Assembly: GCF_006494655.1 (NCBI RefSeq)
Contig: NZ_VHIM01000002.1
Coordinates: 372,001 to 436,000, forward strand
Direction of reading: 5' to 3'
DNA length: 64,000 nt
Origin: Arthrobacter agilis
GTDB taxonomy: Bacteria > Actinomycetota > Actinomycetes > Actinomycetales > Micrococcaceae
The position numbers and the translations under genes were made by a program. The notes beneath the pieces are model-generated. The model was not told the DNA's origin and did no database searches. It saw only the letters and a program-made list of their open reading frames with translations. Positions 8,729 to 16,931 of the stretch are shown piece by piece; position 1 is the stretch's first letter; each line of letters starts with the position of its first letter.

Positions 8729-9666
8729 GGTGCCGCCGGTTCGTTGTAGTCGCCCATGTTGTGGCGGAGGTGGAGTGGTTCCCGCCAGCCGAGAACTGCC
8801 TCGGTGAGGTCGACGGCTGCGCGGGACGCCGCGACGTTGTGCATGCGGACCACGCGGGCGCCCCCCAGGATGCAGATGACGGCGGCCGCGAGCGACCCCT
8901 CCACGCGTTCGCCCTTGGGGCGGTCGAGCGTCTCGCCGATGAAGTCCTTGTTGGAGACGGCTGCGAGAGTCGGGAAACCGAGGCCCGCGATCTCGGAGAA
9001 CCGGCGGGTGATCTCCAGCGAGTGGAGCGTGTTCTTGTTGAGGTCGTGCCCGGGGTCGAGGAGGATGCGGTCCTCGCCGATGCCCAGGCGAACGGCATCG
9101 TCGACCTTGCGGAGGAGGAACTCCGAGACCTCCTGCACGACGTCCCCGTAGGTGGGCCGGGGATAGACGGTGCGGGGCGCGGCGAGGCTGTGCGTGATGA
9201 CGAGGTGCGCATCGGCCTCGGCCACCACGGCGGCCATGTCGGGGTCGCGCAGGCCCGTGGTGTCGTTGACGACGTTCGCGCCGGCCGCGAGGGCCAGGCG
9301 GGCGACCTCCGGGAGGAACGTGTCGGCGGAGATGATGACGTCGGATGCGGCCCGGACGGCGGTGATCACGGGGACGATCCGCTCCGCCTCCTCCTCGGCG
9401 GGTATCGGTTCGCCGGGAGAGAAGGGCGCGCCACCGATGTCCACCCAGTCCGCGCCGTCGCGCACGGCGGCCAGGGACGCGTCCACCGCGGCCTGGAGGG
9501 CGAAGGTGGCCCCAGCGTCGTAGAACGAATCGGGGGTGCGGTTGATCACGGCCATCAGGGCGATCTGGCGGTCGAAGTCGACCGTCCGCGCGCCGAAGGA
9601 GTGCACCGCGTGCCGGAAGGCGGGCACGAAGGTACTGGAGGAAGGAGTCGCTGCCTGACTGTGCAC
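8725..9666 (-). CDS. FolP2-like dihydropteroate synthase homologue
   Basis: This protein of about 313 residues has the DHPS TIM-barrel pattern: NRTPDSFYDAGATF near residue 40, NVVNDTTGL, DPGHDLNKNT, SNKDFIGETL and the closing RMHNVAASR. In canonical FolP the second loop reads GGESTRPG and closes over p-aminobenzoate; here it reads GGAPFSPG, so the STR residues are missing. Mycobacterial FolP2 lacks them too and is reported not to act as a DHPS. It is therefore better seen as a FolP2-class paralogue than the folate enzyme. The GTG start at 9666 has only a weak ribosome-binding site and is uncertain. It is coupled to the reductase gene downstream. Confidence 0.8.
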   Translation of the reverse strand: MHSQAATPSSSTFVPAFRHAVHSFGARTVDFDRQIALMAVINRTPDSFYDAGATFALQAAVDASLAAVRDGADWVDIGGAPFSPGEPIPAEEEAERIVPVITAVRAASDVIISADTFLPEVARLALAAGANVVNDTTGLRDPDMAAVVAEADAHLVITHSLAAPRTVYPRPTYGDVVQEVSEFLLRKVDDAVRLGIGEDRILLDPGHDLNKNTLHSLEITRRFSEIAGLGFPTLAAVSNKDFIGETLDRPKGERVEGSLAAAVICILGGARVVRMHNVAASRAAVDLTEAVLGWREPLHLRHNMGDYNEPAAP

Positions 9667-9771
9667 CCTGCATTCATACCACCGGAGGCCGGGCGTCCGG
9701 CCGGCCGCTGACTTCCCGTGATGGGCGCCACCGGAATGGGACGCACGGCGTGGCGCCCGTAGAATCGGATC

Positions 9772-10998
9772 ATGCCCGTGTATGTGGATCACGCGGCGAC
9801 CACGCCCATCTCGGCGCCTGCGCTCGCCGCCCTCACCCTCGAACTCAGCCGCAGTGGAAATCCGTCCTCCCTGCACGGCTCGGGTCGCCGTGCCCGGCGA
9901 TCGGTCGAGGACTCGAGGGAGACCGTCGCCGCCGCGGCGGGAGCTCACGCCTCGGAGGTCATCTTCACCTCCGGGGGCACCGAGGCCGACAATCTCGCGA
10001 TCAAGGGCCTCTTCTGGGCCCGCCGCTCCGCCGATGCGCGGCGTACCCGCATCCTCTGCAGCGCGATCGAGCACCACGCGGTCCAGGACACGGTGGAGTG
10101 GCTCGGACGCCACGAAGGCGCGGAGGTCGTGTGGCTTCCCGTCGACAGCGCCGGTGTGGTGTCCCTCGACGCCCTGCGCGCCGCGCTCGCCGAGGCACCC
10201 GAGCGCACGGCCCTCGTCACGGTGATGTGGGCCAACAACGAGGTCGGGACGGTCCAGCCCGTCGAGGCCGTCGTAGCCGAGGCCGCCCGCTACGGCATCC
10301 CCGTCCACAGTGACGCCGTCCAGGCCTTCTGCTCCCTGCCCGTCTCCTTCGCGGCATCCGGTCTCGCGACCATGGCCGTCAGCGCGCACAAGATCGGAGG
10401 CCCCGTGGGCGTCGGGGCCCTTCTCGTCCGCCGTGACGTGGTCCTCACGCCCGTCCAGCACGGCGGCGGACAGGAGCGCGACATCCGGTCCGGCACGCTG
10501 GATGGTGCGGGCATCGCGGCCTTCGCGGCCGCGGCCGACGACGCCGTCACGCACCTCGCCGCCGAGGCACAGCGCCTCGCAGCGCTCCGGGACCGCCTCA
10601 TCGACGGTATCGGGCGGGAGGTGCCGGACGCCGTCCTGCGCGGTGTCGGGCACCCGGCGCGCCCCGGCGCCCGCCTCCCGGGCAACGCGCACTTCACCTT
10701 TCCCGGGTGCGAGGGCGATTCGCTCCTGTTCCTCCTCGACCTCGTCGGCATCGAATCCTCCACCGGCTCCGCCTGCACCGCAGGGGTCCCCCGGCCCTCG
10801 CACGTCCTGCTCGCGATGGGACTGGCCGAGGACGAGGCCCGCGGAGCGCAGCGGTTCAGCCTCGGGCATACATCCACGGACGGGGACGTTGACGCGGTGG
10901 TGGCCGCCATCGGCGAGGCCTACAAGCGCGCACGGAAGGCCGGCATGGCAGGGCACGCATCGACCATTCAGACGGCAGGAACGGGTTTTTCATCATGA
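9772..10998 (+). CDS. Cysteine desulfurase (NifS/IscS type)
   Basis: This 408-residue PLP enzyme of aminotransferase class V removes sulfur from cysteine as a persulfide. The N-terminal YVDHAATTP, the central [12 protein letters not shown], the PLP lysine in SAHKIGGP (about Lys207) and the catalytic cysteine in [10 protein letters not shown] (about Cys335) are all present. The cysteine loop matches group I IscS-type enzymes. The stop overlaps the mnmA start (ATGA), fitting the known role of these enzymes as sulfur donors for tRNA 2-thiolation. The 105 bases upstream separate it from the divergent FolP2-like gene and must hold both promoters. Confidence 0.95.
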   Translation: MPVYVDHAATTPISAPALAALTLELSRSGNPSSLHGSGRRARRSVEDSRETVAAAAGAHASEVIFTSGGTEADNLAIKGLFWARRSADARRTRILCSAIEHHAVQDTVEWLGRHEGAEVVWLPVDSAGVVSLDALRAALAEAPERTALVTVMWANNEVGTVQPVEAVVAEAARYGIPVHSDAVQAFCSLPVSFAASGLATMAVSAHKIGGPVGVGALLVRRDVVLTPVQHGGGQERDIRSGTLDGAGIAAFAAAADDAVTHLAAEAQRLAALRDRLIDGIGREVPDAVLRGVGHPARPGARLPGNAHFTFPGCEGDSLLFLLDLVGIESSTGSACTAGVPRPSHVLLAMGLAEDEARGAQRFSLGHTSTDGDVDAVVAAIGEAYKRARKAGMAGHASTIQTAGTGFSS

Positions 10999-12134
10999 GG
11001 GTACTGGCAGCGATGAGCGGCGGCGTCGATTCCGCCGTGGCGGCGGCACGCGCCGTCGAGGCCGGGCACGACGTCGTCGGGGTCCATCTCGCCCTGTCCC
11101 GCATGCCCGGGACCCTGCGCACCGGCAGCCGGGGCTGCTGCACGATCGAGGACTCACGGGACGCCTGGCGGGCCTGTGACATCCTCGGGATCCCCTACTA
11201 TGTCTGGGACTTCTCCGAGCGCTTCAAGGAGGACGTCGTGGACGACTTCGTCGCCGAGTACGCGGCGGGGCGCACGCCCAACCCCTGCATGCGCTGTAAC
11301 GAGCGCATCAAGTTCGCCGCGCTCCTCGAGAAGGCGCTCGCGCTCGGATTCGACGCCGTCTGCACGGGTCACTACGCGAAGGTCGTCCAGGACCCCGACG
11401 GCAATCCCGAATTGCACCGCGCCGCCGACTGGGCGAAGGACCAGTCCTATGTGCTCGGCGTCCTGACCCACGAGCAGCTCAAGCATTCCCTGTTCCCGCT
11501 GGCCGAGACGCCGTCGAAGGCCGAGGTGCGCGCCGAGGCGGAGCGGCGCGGCCTGTCGGTGGCCAACAAGCCCGACAGCCACGACATCTGCTTCATCCCC
11601 GACGGTGACACGCGCGGCTGGCTCGAGAAGCGTATCGAGATGAGCGAGGGCGACATCCTCGATGTCGACGGCGAGCGGATCGGCAGCCACTCAGGAGCCA
11701 ACGCCTTCACCGTCGGCCAGCGGCGCGGGCTCAAGCTGGGTACGCCCGCCGCCGACGGCAAGCCGCGCTTCGTGCTCGAGATCCGTCCCAAGCAGAACGA
11801 GGTCGTCGTGGGCCCGGAGCACCTGCTCGCGATCGACGAGATGCGCGGGATCAAGGTGTCCTGGGCCGGCCTGCCCATCCCCGAGGCCGGCACCGGCGAG
11901 GAGTTCGACTGCATGGCGCAGGTCCGGGCGCACGGTGATCCTGTTGCCGCTCGCGCCCGGGTGGATACCTCGGACGGCGCCCCGCACCTCGTGGTGCGCC
12001 TGGTGGAGCCGATGCGGGGCGTCGCACCGGGCCAGACGGTGGTGCTCTACCAGGGCACACGTGTGCTCGGACAGGCGACCATCGACTCGGCACGCAGCGC
12101 CCTCCGCCCCGATCTCGCGGCGGTCGACGGGTAG
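10995..12134 (+). CDS. mnmA: tRNA-specific 2-thiouridylase MnmA
   Basis: This 379-residue enzyme adds sulfur to position 2 of U34 in Lys, Glu and Gln tRNAs. The PP-loop MSGGVDSAV is at residues 7-15. The catalytic cysteine pair lies in [12 protein letters not shown] and [11 protein letters not shown]. The C-terminal beta-barrel region contains GQRRGLKLG and the late [10 protein letters not shown] strand. The start codon overlaps the desulfurase stop, so the sulfur donor and acceptor are probably co-translated, as in mycobacteria (Rv3025c-Rv3024c). A hairpin at 12145-12164 follows. Confidence 0.97.
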   Translation: MRVLAAMSGGVDSAVAAARAVEAGHDVVGVHLALSRMPGTLRTGSRGCCTIEDSRDAWRACDILGIPYYVWDFSERFKEDVVDDFVAEYAAGRTPNPCMRCNERIKFAALLEKALALGFDAVCTGHYAKVVQDPDGNPELHRAADWAKDQSYVLGVLTHEQLKHSLFPLAETPSKAEVRAEAERRGLSVANKPDSHDICFIPDGDTRGWLEKRIEMSEGDILDVDGERIGSHSGANAFTVGQRRGLKLGTPAADGKPRFVLEIRPKQNEVVVGPEHLLAIDEMRGIKVSWAGLPIPEAGTGEEFDCMAQVRAHGDPVAARARVDTSDGAPHLVVRLVEPMRGVAPGQTVVLYQGTRVLGQATIDSARSALRPDLAAVDG

Positions 12135-12144
12135 TCGCAGTTCA

Positions 12145-12164
12145 CGGACCCCCGGCGGGGTCTG
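12145..12164 (+). terminator. Short hairpin between mnmA and the chorismate mutase gene
   Basis: An 8-bp stem with one G-T pair encloses the loop CGGC in the 43-base gap. It is weaker than the other hairpins here and may only attenuate transcription. Confidence 0.4.
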
Positions 12165-12177
12165 CTTGACTGGAGTC

Positions 12178-12675
12178 ATGACGCATCCCCGCAGTGGCTT
12201 CGACCCGGCCGCCAGCTCCCTCGCGGGAGGCGTGGCGCCGGAGGTGATGGCCGAACTGCTCTCCGTGAGGAGCTCGATCGACAACATCGACGCGACCCTC
12301 GTGTACCTGCTGGCCGAGCGATTCAAGGCGACGCAGAGGGTCGGCCACCTGAAGGCCGAGCACGACCTCCCGGCGGGTGACCCGCAGCGCGAAGCCGCCC
12401 AGATCGCCCGGTTGAGGATGCTCGCGGAGGAAGCCCAGCTGGACCCGGCCTTCGCCGAGAAATTCCTGAACTTCATCATCTCCGAGGTCATCCGGCACCA
12501 TCAGGCCATCTCGGAGAACCGCCGGCCCGGGTCCGACCCGACCCGCAGAACCGGCACCGCCGAGGCCCACTCCGCAGCATCCGACCTGGCGGGCCAGGGC
12601 GGTTCAGCCGACCCGGCAGCATCCGACCCGGCGGGCCAGGGCGTTTCAGTCGACCCGGGCGAACTTCGTGCCTGA
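12178..12675 (+). CDS. Chorismate mutase, AroQ type, with duplicated C-terminal tail
   Basis: This 165-residue protein converts chorismate to prephenate, the branch step to phenylalanine and tyrosine. The all-helical AroQ fold spans about residues 25-110, with VRSSIDNIDATLVYLLAERF, VGHLKAEHDLPAGDPQRE and ISEVIRHHQAISENR carrying the expected Arg, Lys and Gln active-site positions. The last 45 residues are a disordered Gly/Ser/Asp/Pro tail with a tandem 14-residue duplication (bases 12574-12657). GGAG lies just before the ATG. The stop overlaps the GTG of the next gene by 8 bases. Confidence 0.88.
   Translation: MTHPRSGFDPAASSLAGGVAPEVMAELLSVRSSIDNIDATLVYLLAERFKATQRVGHLKAEHDLPAGDPQREAAQIARLRMLAEEAQLDPAFAEKFLNFIISEVIRHHQAISENRRPGSDPTRRTGTAEAHSAASDLAGQGGSADPAASDPAGQGVSVDPGELRA
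12574..12657 (+). repeat. Tandem 42-bp duplication in the chorismate mutase tail
   Basis: Two adjacent 42-base units (12574-12615 and 12616-12657) differ at three positions. They encode AASDLAGQGGSADP and AASDPAGQGVSVDP. The unit is a multiple of three, so the frame is kept. Confidence 0.9.
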
Positions 12676-13699
12676 CGAGGTCGGTTCCGCTGCGGTCCGC
12701 GCCACGGCAGCCGGCGACTGGCCCGGTACGGATCCCCTCGAGGCCGAGCGGTCGGTGCGCGGAGAGCTCGGAGACCCGAACCTCCCGTTCCTTCCCGCCT
12801 TATCCGCGCGGGGGCCCGGGAGCGACGACGTCGGGCGCACGCTCGGGATCCTCGTGGAGCTGCCCTTCGACCTCCAGCCGCACGGCTGGCGTCTGGTCCA
12901 GCGACCCGGCGCCGACCAGCGGAGAGCGGAATCCGCGCTGTCCTCCGATCTCAACGCGCTCGGAGACATCGCCGGAGCAGAGGATCGTGCCGCGGGCCGG
13001 CTCAAGCTGCACCTGCAGGGCCCGCTGTCCCTGGCCGCCGGGGTGCACCTCCACAACGGTGAACGCGTCCTCGTCGACCATGGTGCGCGGCGGGAGCTCG
13101 CCGCGTCCCTGGCCGCTGGAGCGGCGGCACTCGTGCGTCGCGTGGCCGCCGTCGCCCGTGGCGCCGAGATCCTCGTCCAGATCGACGAGCCCGACGCCGG
13201 CAGGGTCCTCGCCGGTCGGGTACCGACGGCAAGCGGATACCGCACGCTGCGGGCGGTTGACCGGCGCGAGGCGACCGAGGCGTGGGACCTCCTGACCTCA
13301 TCGGTCCTCGCCGCGGGCGCCTCCGGGACGGTGCTTGCGCCGGGCGATGGCGACGTGGTGCTGGAGGCGGCCCGGGCTGCGTCCACCACGGCACTGGCCC
13401 TGGCGCTACCGGCGATCACCGATCGCCAGTGGGAGCTGCTGGCGGAAGACGTCGAAGCAGGGCAGGGGCTCTGGCTCGCTATCCTGGACGCCCGTGCCGC
13501 CGTCCCGCAGGTGACCGCCCTCGTCGAGCCGGTCCTGGCAGCGTGGCGCAGGATCGGCCTTCCGGTCCAGGCGCTCTCGGCAGTGACCCTCCAGTCGTCC
13601 GCGGGACTTGGCGCGAGGTCGCCGTCGGAGGCCGTGCGGGCCCTCACGCGGCTCGTGCAGGCCGCCGATGCGCTCGAGCAGGTGCGGGCCGAGGGTTAG
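12668..13699 (+). CDS. MetE-like (cobalamin-independent methionine synthase fold) protein without cysteine
   Basis: This 343-residue protein matches the UROD/MetE-like TIM-barrel pattern: LHLQGPLSLAAGV, then QIDEPDAG near residues 171-178, as in the C-terminal half of MetE. A protein of this kind lies near mnmA in mycobacteria (Rv3015c). The translated sequence contains no cysteine, so it cannot supply the zinc-binding Cys residues of MetE and methionine synthesis is unlikely. The function is unknown. The GTG start overlaps the end of the chorismate mutase gene by 8 bases. The gene is convergent with the DUF4166 gene, with 22 bases between them. Confidence 0.7.
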   Translation: MPDEVGSAAVRATAAGDWPGTDPLEAERSVRGELGDPNLPFLPALSARGPGSDDVGRTLGILVELPFDLQPHGWRLVQRPGADQRRAESALSSDLNALGDIAGAEDRAAGRLKLHLQGPLSLAAGVHLHNGERVLVDHGARRELAASLAAGAAALVRRVAAVARGAEILVQIDEPDAGRVLAGRVPTASGYRTLRAVDRREATEAWDLLTSSVLAAGASGTVLAPGDGDVVLEAARAASTTALALALPAITDRQWELLAEDVEAGQGLWLAILDARAAVPQVTALVEPVLAAWRRIGLPVQALSAVTLQSSAGLGARSPSEAVRALTRLVQAADALEQVRAEG

Positions 13700-13721
13700 C
13701 CTTCGCCTGCCGCGCCGGTCC

Positions 13722-14390
13722 TCAGACCCGCCGCTCCCACCGGTCCGGTTCCGCAGCCGGCGGCAGAACGCCGTCGAACGGGTGGGTGGAGTACTCGAAG
13801 AGGCCCGCATACACGAGCAGGGTGCCCAGCTGCCGATGCACGACGTTCGTCGTGATGCGGAAGGCCCCGGCGTCGTCGTCCCACCACTGTTCCACGTAGG
13901 CGAGCGCGCCGAAGGCGTCGGGGAGCGGGAGCCGCAGCCCCGCGAAGAGGCGTGTCCGGGAGGAGACCATGCGCATCCGGCCCTCGTCGGACGCGGTGCA
14001 GGTCAGGAGGGTCGCCATGCGGCGGTGCCTGCCCACGTAGTCGGTGAGGACGCCGTCCTGCAGCGAGGTGGTGTCCTCGAAGAGCCGGACAGCGGTGCCG
14101 AAGTCCAGCTCCCGCCGGGCCGTGAGGGCCGGACGCCCGAAGGGATCGACGTGCGGATAATTGTCGATCGTGAAGGGGACGTCGGTGTTGTACTCGGGGA
14201 AGAACGCGTTCTCGAGGGCCGTCAGCCGGAAGGCGGGCCGGGCGAACCAGGCGGGGGAGCCTGCGACATCGAAGACGCCGCGTCCATGGCCGGCGAGACC
14301 GCTCGCGGCATCCGTGCCGAAGTACTCGCGCAGCTCCGGCTGGAGGCGCCCGAACTCGCTGCCCATCGCCTGCTGGTAGATCGAGGTCAT
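13722..14390 (-). CDS. DUF4166 domain protein
   Basis: This 222-residue protein fits the DUF4166 family, found alone in actinobacteria or fused to saccharopine-dehydrogenase-like proteins. Visible features are IYQQAMGSEFGRLQPELREYFG at the start, HGRGVFDVAGSP, and many aromatic residues in the second half (AYVEQWWDDDAGAFRITT) typical of a lipocalin-like beta fold. No catalytic motif is evident and the biochemical role is unknown. The ATG at 14390 has a GGAAGTGGGCGGG stretch upstream; a GTG nine codons earlier is less likely. No signal peptide or membrane segment is present. Confidence 0.7.
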   Translation of the reverse strand: MTSIYQQAMGSEFGRLQPELREYFGTDAASGLAGHGRGVFDVAGSPAWFARPAFRLTALENAFFPEYNTDVPFTIDNYPHVDPFGRPALTARRELDFGTAVRLFEDTTSLQDGVLTDYVGRHRRMATLLTCTASDEGRMRMVSSRTRLFAGLRLPLPDAFGALAYVEQWWDDDAGAFRITTNVVHRQLGTLLVYAGLFEYSTHPFDGVLPPAAEPDRWERRV

Positions 14391-14482
14391 CCCGCCCACT
14401 TCCGTCGTTCGGACCACCAGTCAACCACGCCGCCGCGCGCCCCGAATCCGCCCGTGCACCGTTTGGCAGGAATCAACGCCGC

Positions 14483-15775
14483 TCACAGTCGCCCGGCCGC
14501 CTTCAGGTGGATGTAGGTGTCGGCGAGCTGGGGCGGCAGCTCGGCGGGTACGGCGTCCACCACTTCCGCACCGAGCAGCCTGATCTGGTGCGCGATGGCG
14601 GCGCGGTCCAGCAGCGCGCGCTCCGCCGCCGCAGCGCGGAAGGTCGCCGTCGCCGTCGACCGATCTGCGCGCAGCTCGTCCAGGCGGGGGTCCCTGACCG
14701 ACGCGACGACGACCACGTGCCGCTGCGTCAGTCCCGGCAGCGCCGGCAGCAGGCCCTCCTCGGCGGCGCCCGCATCGAGAGACGTCAGCAGCACCACCAG
14801 GCAGCGGTGGGGCGATGCGGCCCGGACCTGCGCCGGGACCCGTGACCAGTCCGCCTCGATCAGTTCGGCTTCCAGCGGCGCCATCGCGGTCACCAGAGAA
14901 CTGAGCAGATTCCCCTTCGCCGTCGAGTCCACACGTGCCCTCAGCCGGCGATCGAACGCCAGGAAGTGCACCTTGTCGCCACCGCGCTCCGCGAGGACGG
15001 ACAGCAGCAGTGCGGCCTCGATCCCCGTGTCGAGGCGCGGTTCGTCGAGGACGCGGGCCGCCGAGGTCCGGGAGGTATCCAGCACCACGACGACACGACG
15101 GTCACGCTCCGGACGCCAGGTCCGCACCACCGTGTCACGACGTCGAGCGGTTGCCCGCCAGTCGATCGACCGGACGTCGTCGCCCCTGACGTAATCGCGG
15201 AGGGAATCGAACTCGGTGCCGGCTCCCCTGATCTGGACCGCGGACTGGCCGTCCAGCTCGCGCAGCCGGCGGAGTTTCGACGGCAGATGCCTCTTCGAGG
15301 CGAAGGGCGGCAGCACGCGCAGCACGCCGGCGGCGGGCACCGTGACCTGGCGGGCCGCGAGACCGAGGGGACCGGTGCTGCGGATACTCACGGCGTCCAC
15401 GCGCAGGATGCCGCGCCGGGACGGCCGGAGGGTGATCGTCATCCGCCTCGCCTCGCCGGCAGGGACGACGACGCCCTGCTCGGGGTCCTGCGCACCCGCC
15501 GAGGGCTGCCACGCCTCGCGCACCGTGGCGCGAAGCCGCCGCGTCGTGTCGTTGCGCACCACCAGCTCACTGCTGCACTGCTCACCCAGCCGCACGCTGT
15601 CCGGCAGTGTCCGCAGGACGCCGACGCGTCTCGGTGACGCGGCCAGGCCCACGTCCGCGACCGCCAGCAGGACCAGGAGCGCGGCCCACGTCAGCAGGGA
15701 GGTGGCCTCGGGGAACAGGACGACGGGCAGGACGCCGAGCAGGGCCAGCAGGACGAAGCGGCCGGTGATGACCAA
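14483..15775 (-). CDS. DUF58 domain membrane protein
   Basis: This 430-residue protein begins with two hydrophobic segments (VITGRFVLLALLGVLPVVLF and TWAALLVLLAVADVGLA). The DUF58 signature REYxxGDxxRxIDW appears as RDYVRGDDVRSIDWRATARR near the middle, followed by a von Willebrand-like fold (VVVVLDTS). DUF58 proteins are usually paired with MoxR ATPases and are thought to act in assembling envelope or metal-containing complexes. The TTG start at 15775 is supported by AGGAG six bases before it; a longer reading would run into the MoxR gene. It is the last gene of the MoxR operon. Confidence 0.85.
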   Translation of the reverse strand: MVITGRFVLLALLGVLPVVLFPEATSLLTWAALLVLLAVADVGLAASPRRVGVLRTLPDSVRLGEQCSSELVVRNDTTRRLRATVREAWQPSAGAQDPEQGVVVPAGEARRMTITLRPSRRGILRVDAVSIRSTGPLGLAARQVTVPAAGVLRVLPPFASKRHLPSKLRRLRELDGQSAVQIRGAGTEFDSLRDYVRGDDVRSIDWRATARRRDTVVRTWRPERDRRVVVVLDTSRTSAARVLDEPRLDTGIEAALLLSVLAERGGDKVHFLAFDRRLRARVDSTAKGNLLSSLVTAMAPLEAELIEADWSRVPAQVRAASPHRCLVVLLTSLDAGAAEEGLLPALPGLTQRHVVVVASVRDPRLDELRADRSTATATFRAAAAERALLDRAAIAHQIRLLGAEVVDAVPAELPPQLADTYIHLKAAGRL

Positions 15776-15833
15776 GGTGTCTCCTCTCGGGCGCGGGCAT
15801 TCGGGCTCGCTCCCGCGTCGGGGATGGGGTGTC

Positions 15834-16931
15834 CTACCTCGGGACGGGGACGGTGCTGAGGATCCCGCTGAGGACGTCGTCGACGTCGACACCGTCCATC
15901 TGCGCCTCGGGTCGGAGCGCCACCCTGTGGCGGAGGCAGGGCAGCGTGAGGGCCTTCACATCGTCCGGCGTCACGAAGGACCGGCCCGAGAGCCAGGCCC
16001 AGGCCCGGGAGGTGTTCAGCAGGGCGGTGGCACCGCGGGGGGAGACGCCCAGTTGGAAGGACGGCGACACCCTGGTGGCCCGCACCAGGTCCACGATGTA
16101 CGCGATGACCTCGGGCGCGATGGCCACCCGCTCGACGGCGGCCCGCGCGCGGACGACGTCGTCGGCGTCCGCGACGGCACGGATGCCGGCGGCCTGCAGG
16201 TTCCGGGGGTCGAAACCGGTGCTGTGCCTCCGGATGACCTCGATCTCGTCATCACGGTCCGGCAGCGGGAGGGTCAGCTTGAGCAGGAAGCGGTCGAGCT
16301 GCGCCTCCGGCAGGGGATAGGTGCCCTCGTACTCGACGGGGTTCTGGGTGGCGGCGACGAGGAAGGGCGAGGGCAGGGGCCGGGAGACCCCGTCCACCGA
16401 GACCTGCCGTTCCTCCATCGCCTCCAGGAGCGAGGCCTGTGTCTTCGGCGGGGTCCTGTTGATCTCGTCCGCGAGCAGGATGTTCGTGAAGACCGGCCCC
16501 TCGCGGAACGTGAATTCCGAGGTCTTCGACTCGTAGATGAGTGAGCCGGTGATGTCGCCGGGCATCAGGTCGGGGGTGAACTGCACGCGCTTGGTACCGA
16601 GGTCCAGTGCCGTCGCGAGCGTCCGCACGAGCAGCGTCTTGGCGACGCCGGGCACCCCCTCGAGCAGCACATGGCCATCCGCCAGCAGCCCGATCAGCAG
16701 CCCCGTCACGGCGGCGTCCTGCCCCACGATCGATTTGCCCACTTCGGCCAGCACGCGCAGCAGTGCGGCTCGCGCGGCGCTGTCGTCGTCCTCCCGCGCC
16801 TGCGCCGCCTTCCGGTACTCTGCGCCTTCGGGCGGGCGGTGATGGTCCGGGTCGGGGTGCGCCCGGGACGCGCCGTCGGCGGCTCCGGACGTCAGAGCGG
16901 TGGTGTCCTGGCGGCCTTCGGTGTCTGTCAT
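15834..16931 (-). CDS. MoxR family AAA+ ATPase
   Basis: This 365-residue AAA+ protein of the MoxR class is a chaperone-like ATPase. Walker A is GVPGVAKT, Walker B is LLADEINRTPPKTQ, followed by ATQNPVEYEGTYPLPEAQLDRF, the usual MoxR sensor region. The first 55 residues are a charged, poorly conserved extension. The start codon overlaps the DUF4350 stop (ATGA). In this family the ATPase works with the DUF58 protein encoded 58 bases downstream; the client here is unknown. Confidence 0.93.
   Translation of the reverse strand: MTDTEGRQDTTALTSGAADGASRAHPDPDHHRPPEGAEYRKAAQAREDDDSAARAALLRVLAEVGKSIVGQDAAVTGLLIGLLADGHVLLEGVPGVAKTLLVRTLATALDLGTKRVQFTPDLMPGDITGSLIYESKTSEFTFREGPVFTNILLADEINRTPPKTQASLLEAMEERQVSVDGVSRPLPSPFLVAATQNPVEYEGTYPLPEAQLDRFLLKLTLPLPDRDDEIEVIRRHSTGFDPRNLQAAGIRAVADADDVVRARAAVERVAIAPEVIAYIVDLVRATRVSPSFQLGVSPRGATALLNTSRAWAWLSGRSFVTPDDVKALTLPCLRHRVALRPEAQMDGVDVDDVLSGILSTVPVPR

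Noticed and set aside
9667-10956. Upstream extension of the FolP2-like frame across the cysteine desulfurase gene
   Set aside because: The extension is antisense to a conserved gene and lacks homology; the DHPS-like sequence begins near 9666.
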